A stretch of DNA of 5,332 bases, from contig JAFUTM010000310.1 of assembly GCA_017484235.1 (NCBI GenBank), forward strand, positions 1 to 5,332, in the 5' to 3' direction. The notes beneath the pieces are model-generated. The model did no database searches. It was not told the origin of the DNA and saw only the letters and a list, made by a program, of their open reading frames with translations. Every line of letters begins with the position of its first letter. The first letter of the stretch is position 1. The position numbers and the translations under genes were made by a program. The DNA is from Selenomonadaceae bacterium (lineage in GTDB: Bacteria; Bacillota; Negativicutes; Selenomonadales; Selenomonadaceae). Shown piece by piece: positions 1 to 4,994 of this stretch.

Positions 1-400
1 AAATATTTTTATATTTAGGCGCAAAGTATGAACGACCAAGCCGGCCTTTGCCGTCAGATTGTACCTCTGCAACGATAACGGTTCCGTCCGCTGCGCCGCT
101 GCGTGCCATTTCTTTAGCCGCTCGACTGGTTGAGTCTATGCTGTCATAGTGTATGATGTTTTTGCCGATGATTTTGGTATTGAGACCAGTTTGAATTTCT
201 TCAGGCAGCAAAATATCAGGTGCACTTTCCAGTTTATAACCGCAATTTTCACGGCTTAAAATATTATATCCACTTTTACGGAGCTGTTGTATGTGTTTCC
301 AAACAGCAGCACGCGATATGCCAAGTTTGTTTGCAATGCTTTCACCAGAGACAAAATCATCACTGTTACTTTTAAGGAACTTAATAATCATTTCACGCAT
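1..400 (-). CDS. birA: Biotin-protein ligase / biotin operon repressor BirA, N-terminal part (cut by window edge)
   Basis: Bifunctional biotin-[acetyl-CoA-carboxylase] ligase. It activates biotin with ATP to biotinyl-AMP and transfers it to a lysine of carboxyl carrier proteins in the cytoplasm. My translation gives 133 residues before the window ends. Residues about 16-58 form a winged helix-turn-helix (SGESIANKLGISRAAVWKHI), as in BirA proteins that also repress biotin genes. The catalytic domain then starts: DSIDSTSRAAKEMA at about 86-99, followed by DGKGRLGRSY at 116-125, the counterpart of the GRGRRGR biotinyl-AMP-binding loop. The rest of the catalytic domain lies outside the window. 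The ATG at 400-398 is chosen because AAGGAG (413-408) sits 7 nt upstream. The gene follows the asparaginase stop by 30 nt on the same strand, so co-transcription is likely. No BirA-box operator was seen in this window. The family call is firm; the repressor role is inferred from the DNA-binding domain. Confidence 0.93.
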   Translation of the reverse strand, partial: MREMIIKFLKSNSDDFVSGESIANKLGISRAAVWKHIQQLRKSGYNILSRENCGYKLESAPDILLPEEIQTGLNTKIIGKNIIHYDSIDSTSRAAKEMARSGAADGTVIVAEVQSDGKGRLGRSYFAPKYKNI

Positions 401-408
401 ACGGATTC

Positions 409-424
409 TCCTTAATGTTAAGGA
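409..424 (-). promoter_or_regulatory. Inverted repeat covering the birA ribosome binding site
   Basis: The sequence is TCCTTAA-TG-TTAAGGA, two perfect 7-nt arms with a 2-nt centre. In the minus-strand mRNA it can fold as UCCUU/AAGGA with a 6-nt loop, pairing most of the birA Shine-Dalgarno AAGGAG (413-408). The asparaginase stop codon is at 433-431, only 6 nt before the repeat, so a terminating ribosome would be expected to open it. This suggests translational coupling of birA to the gene upstream. The repeat is seen directly; the function is inferred. A DNA-binding site is an alternative reading. Confidence 0.4.
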
Positions 425-430
425 ATTTAA

Positions 431-1426
431 TTAAAACATAGCTTCAATCGTGCCAATAATATCGCCGCGATGATTTTTAAGAATAGGTGGAAACTTTTCG
501 TCGAGTTTAGCGGCTTCATCTTTAGTCAAGAGATTTAAATGTTTGAGTATAGCAATGACCATTGGCGTAACAGCAGCGTAACTTCCGTCTTCGATTTTAA
601 ACGCAATGCCAAGATTTTCATCAGTAATAGCAAGACAATAAACTGCATCAGAGCCCATTTTACCAACAATTCGACCATTTGTAATTTCAGATACATCACA
701 GTCAATCCTGCCCGTGCCGGACATAACTTGTGGGTAGTGCCTCATTGCGTCACGGATTTTAGTTGCCGCCGCCTCATATTCGCCCCAGTCGCCCTTACTC
801 GGCGTTGAAAGTCTGGCATAAGCAAGCGACATATTATAAATTGGCAGATAAAATACTGGTACGCCGCAGCCGTCAATACCAATTTCCAATTTGTCTTCCG
901 GCACTTTACTTGCCATTGCAACGTGTTTAAATATTAACTTTTCTGCTTCGTGTTCAGGTTGACTGTATCCTTTAACTTGAACACCTAACATAATTGAAAG
1001 TGCCATTATTTGTGAATGTTTACCAGAACATTGATTATGTACTTGAGTAATTGGTTCGCCAGATTTAATCAATGCTTTAAAAGCCTTGCCATTGAGCGGG
1101 CGCATTACGCCGCATTCAAGATCGCTTTCACTTAATCCAAGCTTCTTTAATAGACCATTTATCAAATTAACGTGATTAGGTTCACCACTGTGTGAAGAGA
1201 CGAGAATTGCAAGTTCTTCCTCAGAAATGGAGTATTTGTCAAGTCCACCATTTTTGACAAAAGGCAGAGCTTGAAATGGTTTAGCGGCACTGCGCCAGAA
1301 CATTGGCAGATGAGCATTGCCAACGGAATCAATTATTTTGCCGTCACAGTCAACGACGACGAAATCACCGCGATGAATGTTTTCAACGTGACCTGCACGC
1401 GTATAATGTAATAAAATTTCACTCAT
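431..1426 (-). CDS. L-asparaginase, Rhizobium etli type (Asparaginase_II family)
   Basis: Predicted cytoplasmic enzyme hydrolysing L-asparagine to aspartate and ammonia. The 331 residues match the usual length of the Asparaginase_II family (PF06089), which is unrelated in sequence to the E. coli AnsA/AnsB enzymes. Motifs in order: RSAAKPFQ (45-52), SSHSGEPNH (77-85), HNQCSGKH (130-137), GIDGCGVP (183-190), GTGRID (237-242). The residues known to be catalytic or zinc-binding in the R. etli enzyme ReAV appear kept: Ser46 and Lys49, Ser80, and the metal set Cys133, Lys136, Cys187. There is no signal peptide. The ATG at 1426-1424 is supported by GAGGTG (1439-1434) 7 nt upstream and by the N-terminal start of the family domain. 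birA follows 30 nt downstream; no functional link to biotin is evident. The family is secure; substrate specificity is inferred. Confidence 0.93.
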   Translation of the reverse strand: MSEILLHYTRAGHVENIHRGDFVVVDCDGKIIDSVGNAHLPMFWRSAAKPFQALPFVKNGGLDKYSISEEELAILVSSHSGEPNHVNLINGLLKKLGLSESDLECGVMRPLNGKAFKALIKSGEPITQVHNQCSGKHSQIMALSIMLGVQVKGYSQPEHEAEKLIFKHVAMASKVPEDKLEIGIDGCGVPVFYLPIYNMSLAYARLSTPSKGDWGEYEAAATKIRDAMRHYPQVMSGTGRIDCDVSEITNGRIVGKMGSDAVYCLAITDENLGIAFKIEDGSYAAVTPMVIAILKHLNLLTKDEAAKLDEKFPPILKNHRGDIIGTIEAMF

Positions 1427-1458
1427 TATTTAGCACCTCAATAATATTTTTTGCATAT

Positions 1459-1464
1459 ATTATA
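1459..1464 (-). promoter_or_regulatory. Possible -10 element of the asparaginase-birA operon
   Basis: A perfect TATAAT on the minus strand, about 33 nt upstream of the asparaginase start codon. No good -35 is present. The best candidate, GAGACA (1489-1484, 4 of 6 matches, 19-nt spacer), lies in the 3' arm of the terminator hairpin. The operon may be driven from here, from read-through past the tRNA terminator, or both. Confidence 0.3.
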
Positions 1465-1465
1465 A

Positions 1466-1491
1466 AAGAGACACGGTAATCAGTGTCTCTT
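1466..1491 (-). terminator. Hairpin terminator downstream of tRNA-Gly
   Basis: A 9-bp perfect stem, AAGAGACAC paired with GTGTCTCTT around an 8-nt loop. On the minus strand it is followed by an AT-rich tract (TTATAATATA), so a terminator serving the tRNA transcript is the best reading. The stem begins 14 nt after the encoded CCA end. The T-run is short, so termination may be partial, letting some transcription into the asparaginase gene. On the plus strand the downstream sequence is CAAAATTTC, which argues against use in that direction. Confidence 0.6.
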
Positions 1492-1504
1492 CAAAATTTC
1501 ACAT

Positions 1505-1578
1505 TGGAGCGGGCAATGGGAATCGAACCCACCTCTAAAGCTTGGGAAGCTTCCATTCTACCGATGAACTATGCCCGC
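1505..1578 (-). tRNA. trnG: tRNA-Gly, anticodon CCC, with encoded CCA
   Basis: The minus strand folds into a complete cloverleaf. The acceptor stem is GCGGGCA/TGCCCGC (1578-1572 with 1515-1509). The D arm contains GTTC...GAAT around ATCGGTA. The anticodon stem is GAAGC/GCTTT, with one G-T pair, closing the loop TTCCCAA, so positions 34-36 are CCC. The T arm is GTGGG-TTCGATT-CCCAT. Discriminator T and a genomically encoded CCA occupy 1508-1505. Total length of 74 nt including CCA is normal for tRNA-Gly. It reads GGG codons, a minor isoacceptor beside GCC and UCC glycine tRNAs. It lies 51 nt downstream of the flagellin stop codon with no clear promoter of its own. Confidence 0.96.
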
Positions 1579-1629
1579 GCAGTTTTTACCAAAAGTTGTT
1601 ACGGTTACACCGCAATCAAACTTTATTAA

Positions 1630-2499
1630 TTATGAAAGCAGATTGAGAACACTTGCACGATTTTGATTAAACATTTTAGTTGCATATAGGGCAAGCTGTT
1701 CCTGTGTCTGTTGTGATCTGAGATTAGTAACTTCTCTGGCAATATCAGTGTCATTGAGATTTGATACTGCGTTGAGTTCATTTTCTTCCATTGTGGCATA
1801 GTTTTGCGCTTGATATTCAAGACGCTGCTGCTGTGCACCAAGAGTTGTAACTTCGTCAAGTGCGGCGTCAAAGGAATTATTCTCCTGCGCGGAGCTTAAA
1901 GAATCCGCTGTGCCCTGCGCCGATTCAAGAGCAGTGCCAACTCTGTCAAGTGCACTTTGAATAGAATCATTATCGTTGACATTAATTGTGACATTGCCGT
2001 CGTCATCGGTAAGACCGAGACCTCTGGAAGTCAGATTTCCGACATTGACGTTTTCATAACCTGTAATACCAGCAACGGTGATATTGCGTGAACCGTCAAG
2101 CAAACGTTGACCATTGTACTGAACACCAGCATTATCATCAATCTGACGAATCATCTGATTGATGTTCTGCTGCAGAGTTGAGCGATCCGAATCATTGTTT
2201 GTGCCGTTTGCCGCATTAATGAGACTTTCGCGAATTGTGGAAAGTGCCTGAACCGTATTATTAGCTGCGCCGGAAGCAGTTTGCAGCATTGCATTTACAT
2301 TCTGTGTATTTTGAATCGACTGACCAATACTGCCAATGTTGTTATACATACGCTGAGATATTGCATACTGAGAAGCACCTTGCGATGCTGAAGAATATTT
2401 TGAGCCGGTTGCAATACGCTGCAATGTATTTTGTGACGCATTATGAATACGATTGAGATTATTTAATGATGAATTTACACCATTAACTCCTATAGCCAT
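1630..2499 (-). CDS. Short, divergent flagellin
   Basis: Structural subunit of the flagellar filament, exported by the flagellar type III apparatus and assembled outside the cell. The 289 residues hold an N-terminal D0/D1 region (about 1-137, ending YNGQRLLDGS), a short middle of about 60 residues, and a C-terminal D1/D0 region (about 200-289: NDTDIAREVTNL, ending in ASVLNLLS). It lacks the large D2/D3 outer domains of Salmonella FliC. The usual N-terminal signature ERLSSGLRINSAKDDAAG is degenerate (QRIATGSKYSSASQGASQ). It has no Cys, Trp or Pro and only two Lys. ATG at 2499-2497 is preferred to the GTG at 2508 because it gives the flagellin-like start MAIGVNG and places the weak GCGAG site 8 nt upstream. 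No other flagellar gene is nearby. It could be a minor filament or flagellin-like protein rather than the main subunit. Confidence 0.85.
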   Translation of the reverse strand: MAIGVNGVNSSLNNLNRIHNASQNTLQRIATGSKYSSASQGASQYAISQRMYNNIGSIGQSIQNTQNVNAMLQTASGAANNTVQALSTIRESLINAANGTNNDSDRSTLQQNINQMIRQIDDNAGVQYNGQRLLDGSRNITVAGITGYENVNVGNLTSRGLGLTDDDGNVTINVNDNDSIQSALDRVGTALESAQGTADSLSSAQENNSFDAALDEVTTLGAQQQRLEYQAQNYATMEENELNAVSNLNDTDIAREVTNLRSQQTQEQLALYATKMFNQNRASVLNLLS

Positions 2500-2584
2500 A
2501 ATAATCACTCGCTTTCATTTATAAAAACAAATTAACTTAATCATAATCAAAAATACAAAATAAAATTAACTTTCAATTTAAATA

Positions 2585-2613
2585 ATTTTACAACAAAAAT
2601 TGTCTGTTTGCAA
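2585..2613 (-). promoter_or_regulatory. Candidate sigma-A-type promoter of the flagellin gene
   Basis: On the minus strand TTGCAA (2613-2608, 4 of 6 matches) is separated by exactly 17 nt from TAAAAT (2590-2585, 5 of 6). The predicted start near 2578 would leave a 5' leader of about 80 nt before the ATG. I found no sigma-28/sigma-D flagellar promoter (TAAA-N15-CCGATAT type) in 2500-2687, where a flagellin gene would often have one. The remaining DNA of this gap is very AT-rich with no other clear signal. Confidence 0.45.
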
Positions 2614-2687
2614 TATATTTTATAAATTATAATAAAAATTTTTTACAATATATAGATTCTTTGCACGGATAAATTTTATTCATAATT

Positions 2688-3071
2688 TTAATTGTGGTTT
2701 TTGTCGTTATTAAGAGTAATATCCATGTGATTAAGGCCCCATTTATACAGCTCGTTAAGAGTCGGCAGCAATTCCTCACCGATAGAAGTAAGAGAGTACT
2801 CCACTTTTGGCGGAATAATCTCATAAACACGGCGATTAACAAGACCGCAAGACTCCAATTCCCTCAAAGATTTAGTAAGCATCATAGTAGTAATGCCAGG
2901 AATACGGCGTTTCAATTCATTAAACCTGGTGATAGGCTTTTCGTGCAGATACCAAAGAATAGGCAATTTCCATTTTTGTCCTACAATACTAAAAGCGTGG
3001 AGAATTGGACATTTTTTATTGACGACATCGCTTAAAGTCTCGTCAATAGGATAAGAAATTTCGTTTTTCAT
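2688..3071 (-). CDS. HxlR-family winged helix-turn-helix transcriptional regulator
   Basis: A 127-residue DNA-binding protein, the normal size for the HxlR family (PF01638). The hallmark CPI...GQKW...IL segment is at residues 21-39, followed by RFNELKRRIPGITTMMLTKS (49-68), which holds the recognition helix, and the wing around IIPPKVEYSLT (85-95). Cys21 is at the position of the conserved N-terminal cysteine that acts as an electrophile or redox sensor in family members such as YodB of B. subtilis; Cys75 is a second cysteine. The ATG at 3071-3069 has GGAGGT (3083-3078) 6 nt upstream. It is divergent from a flavoenzyme operon, so repression of that operon and of itself is the likely role. That role, and thiol sensing, are inferences. 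No convincing terminator is visible after the stop codon. Confidence 0.92.
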   Translation of the reverse strand: MKNEISYPIDETLSDVVNKKCPILHAFSIVGQKWKLPILWYLHEKPITRFNELKRRIPGITTMMLTKSLRELESCGLVNRRVYEIIPPKVEYSLTSIGEELLPTLNELYKWGLNHMDITLNNDKNHN

Positions 3072-3108
3072 AATAATACCTCCAAAGTGGTAGACAGAAA
3101 AAACTGCG

Positions 3109-3131
3109 TACTTGTCAAAGATTTTTAAGTA
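3109..3131. promoter_or_regulatory. Candidate HxlR operator (inverted repeat)
   Basis: TACTT (3109-3113) and AAGTA (3127-3131) form a perfect 5-bp inverted repeat with a 13-nt spacer. It overlaps the -35 and spacer of the plus-strand promoter and lies just inside the predicted hxlR transcript. TACT...AGTA half-sites resemble the operator of the HxlR-family regulator YodB as I recall it. A protein bound here would block the flavoenzyme promoter. The repeat is seen directly; the binding partner is inferred. Confidence 0.45.
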
Positions 3132-3139
3132 TGTATAAT
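3112..3139 (+). promoter_or_regulatory. Promoter of the flavoenzyme operon
   Basis: TTGTCA (3112-3117, 5 of 6 matches to the -35 consensus), a 16-nt spacer, and a perfect TATAAT (3134-3139). The predicted start is near 3146, giving a leader of about 70 nt before the ATG at 3217. The strength of the elements suggests a promoter that needs a repressor to be kept off. Confidence 0.7.
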
Positions 3140-3140
3140 G

Positions 3141-3169
3141 ATTGTATAAAAATAAAATAAATTAGTCAA
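3141..3169 (-). promoter_or_regulatory. Promoter of the HxlR-family regulator gene
   Basis: On the minus strand TTGACT (3169-3164, 5 of 6 matches), a 17-nt spacer, and TACAAT (3146-3141, 5 of 6). The predicted start is near 3134, leaving a leader of about 60 nt. The -10 lies at the predicted start site of the opposing operon promoter, so the two promoters overlap. A consensus TTGACA at 3118-3113 has only a poor -10 (TCTACC, 18-nt spacer) and is the less likely alternative. Confidence 0.6.
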
Positions 3170-3179
3170 TAAAATATAG

Positions 3180-3190
3180 TAGTTAAACTA
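3180..3190. repeat. Small palindrome TAGTT-A-AACTA in the divergent region
   Basis: A perfect 11-bp palindrome located just upstream of the hxlR -35 and within the predicted 5' leader of the flavoenzyme operon. It could be a second regulator site, but short AT-rich palindromes arise easily by chance in DNA of this composition. Confidence 0.25.
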
Positions 3191-3216
3191 AATAATAAAT
3201 AGAAGTGAGTTATAAA

Positions 3217-3900
3217 ATGAAAATATATTTTATAAATGGAAGTCCACGAAAAGATATGAACACAGCACAACTTTTGGAAAGTGCACAAAGTGGTGCTGCA
3301 AACGAAGGTGCTCATACAGAACTAATTCATTTATATGATTATTGTTATAAAGGATGCATAAATTGTTTTAATTGTAAAATGATTGACAATAACACTAACG
3401 GTCTTTGTAATTATGAGGATGAATTGCACCCAATACTAAAAAAAATGAAGCAAGCCGATGCAATAATAATAGGTGCGCCGATATATTTCGGCTATATGAA
3501 TGCACAAACGCGAGCCTTTATAGAACGACTGATATTTCCGATTCATAGTTATTTGGTTAATGAATGGACCGGCGAACGAATCAAAATTATCAAAAAAATA
3601 ATCCCAACAGGATTGATATTTTCAATGAATAATTCAGAGTGGAAGGTTCGGAATAGGGGACAATATTCTTCAATGATTATGAATGGGCATATTTTGGAAC
3701 AGGAATTTGGCTATAATGAGATGATTTATGCTTATGACACGTATCAATTTGATGATTATAGTAAATATGAAGCTAACATCTTTGATGAAAGCGATAAATT
3801 AAAACGTCACGAAGAACATTTTCCAAAAGATTTACAGAACGCCTATGAACTTGGAAGACATATGGTTCAAAAAGTTAAAGAATTCGGAGGATTGGTATAA
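3217..3900 (+). CDS. Flavodoxin-fold NAD(P)H-dependent oxidoreductase (FMN reductase-like) with cysteine cluster
   Basis: A 227-residue member of the FMN_red/flavodoxin-like superfamily, predicted to bind FMN and move electrons from NAD(P)H in the cytoplasm. It opens with strand MKIYFI and the phosphate-binding loop NGSPRKDMNTAQLL (7-20). The second flavin-binding motif is IIIGAPIYFGYMNAQTRAFI (83-102). Cysteines 47, 50 and 53 (C-x2-C-x2-C) plus Cys64, with Cys43 nearby, resemble the cluster of iron-sulfur flavoproteins, so a [4Fe-4S] centre is possible. ATG at 3217 is preferred over the in-frame GTG at 3205 because GAAGTGAG lies 7 nt upstream of the ATG and the beta strand begins there. Its stop overlaps the next start by one base. 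Sampled GC is about 25-32%, well below its partner gene. The physiological substrate (quinone, nitro compound or partner flavoprotein) is unknown. Confidence 0.88.
   Translation: MKIYFINGSPRKDMNTAQLLESAQSGAANEGAHTELIHLYDYCYKGCINCFNCKMIDNNTNGLCNYEDELHPILKKMKQADAIIIGAPIYFGYMNAQTRAFIERLIFPIHSYLVNEWTGERIKIIKKIIPTGLIFSMNNSEWKVRNRGQYSSMIMNGHILEQEFGYNEMIYAYDTYQFDDYSKYEANIFDESDKLKRHEEHFPKDLQNAYELGRHMVQKVKEFGGLV
3886..3890 (+). promoter_or_regulatory. Ribosome binding site for the Old Yellow Enzyme gene, inside the upstream coding region
   Basis: GGAGG lies 9 nt before the ATG at 3900, within the last codons of the upstream gene (encoding its FGGLV end). Together with the TAATG stop/start overlap it points to translational coupling of the two enzymes. 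Confidence 0.8.
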
Positions 3901-4931
3901 TGAAAACGATTTTTGATTCATTTAAAATTAATAATTTGAGTCTGAAGAATCGACTGATAAGGTCAGCAACTTGGGTATCACTTGCAGATGATGAAGGCAA
4001 TTTGACAGACTCACTCTTTGACACATACCGTGAGTTAGCAAAAGGCGGCGTTGGAGCAATAATCACTGGAATTACGACAGTTTCACCGCACGACGCCTAT
4101 CTCGATGGCATTGTACAATTTTACGACGATAAATTTATTGAACAGCACAAAAAATTCACTGATATGATTCATGAATACGACTGCAAAATTTTTATGCAAA
4201 CGGCTATGGTTGATTCGGTTTTTTATATTAATGATGATTTATATAAAGTGCCGATAAATCAGTTGACGAAAGAACACATCGACGAATTTATAACTTTGTT
4301 TCGCGATGCGGCGATACGAGCAAAATCGGCAGGATATGACGGTATTCAGCTGCACGTTGCACATAATTTCTTCCTGGGCAAGTTCATTAGCCCGATGTAC
4401 AATGATCGTTCAGATGAATATGGCGGCAGTCCAGAGAAACGCGCAATGGTGCTTGGAAAAATTTTTGACGAGATTCGGCACGTCGTGGGCAACGATTTTT
4501 GTGTAATAGCTAAAATCAACGGTGACGACTTCTCTGACGGTGGCCTCAATATCAATGACTGCATAGCTGCTTGCAAAATTATGAAAGAACACGGAATCGA
4601 CGCAATCGAAATCAGCGGCAATTATACTTCACGTGAAGCGCGTGCCGGTGCTAACGAAGGATATTTTCAAAAATATGCTGTTGCCGTCAAAGAACGTGTT
4701 GATATTCCGATAATTTTAGTCGGTGGTCATAGAAGTATAGAAAATATGAACAACATTCTTTTTAAAACCGATATTGAACTTTTGTCAATGTCAAGAGCAT
4801 TAGTACGCGAGCCAGACCTTATCAATCGCTGGAAAAGCGGCGACCTTAGACCATCAGCCTGCATTGGCTGCAATGCGTGTTACAGAACGCCAGGTCATAA
4901 ATGTATTTTTGTTTTGAGAAGTAAAAAATAA
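3900..4931 (+). CDS. Old Yellow Enzyme-family NADH:flavin oxidoreductase with C-terminal cysteine cluster
   Basis: A 343-residue FMN-dependent TIM-barrel oxidoreductase (Oxidored_FMN, PF00724), the size of a stand-alone barrel, so the C-terminal flavodoxin/NAD domains of 2,4-dienoyl-CoA reductase are absent. Landmarks are the N-terminal LKNRLIRSAT (15-24), Gln100, H152-x2-H155, the SPMYNDRSDEYGGSPEKR segment (164-181), and the flavin-phosphate region ILVGGHRS to MSRALVREPDL (272-307). C-terminal Cys321, 324, 327 and 335 (C-x2-C-x2-C-x7-C) recall the [4Fe-4S] motif of dienoyl-CoA reductases and could take electrons from the partner flavoprotein. The residue equal to catalytic Tyr196 of yeast OYE1 appears to be Phe157, and the usual QLxHxGR motif reads QTAMVDS. 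The substrate is unknown; an alkene, quinone or nitro electrophile would fit an HxlR-controlled operon. Start set by the GGAGG site and overlap. Confidence 0.92.
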   Translation: MKTIFDSFKINNLSLKNRLIRSATWVSLADDEGNLTDSLFDTYRELAKGGVGAIITGITTVSPHDAYLDGIVQFYDDKFIEQHKKFTDMIHEYDCKIFMQTAMVDSVFYINDDLYKVPINQLTKEHIDEFITLFRDAAIRAKSAGYDGIQLHVAHNFFLGKFISPMYNDRSDEYGGSPEKRAMVLGKIFDEIRHVVGNDFCVIAKINGDDFSDGGLNINDCIAACKIMKEHGIDAIEISGNYTSREARAGANEGYFQKYAVAVKERVDIPIILVGGHRSIENMNNILFKTDIELLSMSRALVREPDLINRWKSGDLRPSACIGCNACYRTPGHKCIFVLRSKK

Positions 4932-4994
4932 ATAAATTTATCAAAAACTCTGTTGAATATTCCAAAACTAACAATTTATAATAAAAAATAATCG

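Noticed and set aside
539..808. Plus-strand open frame of 89 codons
   Set aside because: It lies entirely antisense to the well-supported asparaginase gene, has no recognisable domain and no ribosome binding site.
1626..1871. Minus-strand open frame of 81 codons overlapping the flagellin 3' end
   Set aside because: It is in another frame of the flagellin C-terminal coding region, whose protein clearly matches the family.
2500..2508. GTG start giving a three-residue-longer flagellin
   Set aside because: The ATG at 2499 gives the normal flagellin N-terminus and better spacing from the weak ribosome binding site; flagellins are not made with leader residues.
2618..2637. TTTTAT/ATAAAA inverted repeat between flagellin and hxlR as a terminator
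   Set aside because: The stem has only A-T pairs and no following T-run; it is expected by chance in such AT-rich DNA.
2627..2842. Minus-strand open frame with a hydrophobic start
   Set aside because: It overlaps the 3' part of the HxlR gene in another frame and extends into non-coding AT-rich DNA; a chance frame.
2694..3035. Plus-strand open frame of 113 codons
   Set aside because: It is antisense to the HxlR-family gene and shows no domain; the minus-strand product has all the family motifs.
3084..3118. TTGACA (3118-3113 on the minus strand) as the hxlR -35
   Set aside because: The -35 is perfect but no acceptable -10 exists at 16-18 nt; the pair at 3169-3141 is better overall.
3205..3216. 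GTG start giving a four-residue-longer FMN reductase-like protein
   Set aside because: The GTG is part of the purine-rich ribosome binding site for the ATG at 3217, which opens directly with the first beta strand of the fold.
3875..4066. Minus-strand open frame of 63 codons
   Set aside because: It is antisense to the start of the Old Yellow Enzyme gene and has no support of its own.
4306..4621. Three open frames (one plus, two minus) inside the oxidoreductase gene
   Set aside because: All are out-of-frame shadows of a conserved coding segment that includes the H-x2-H and DEYGGSPEKR motifs.
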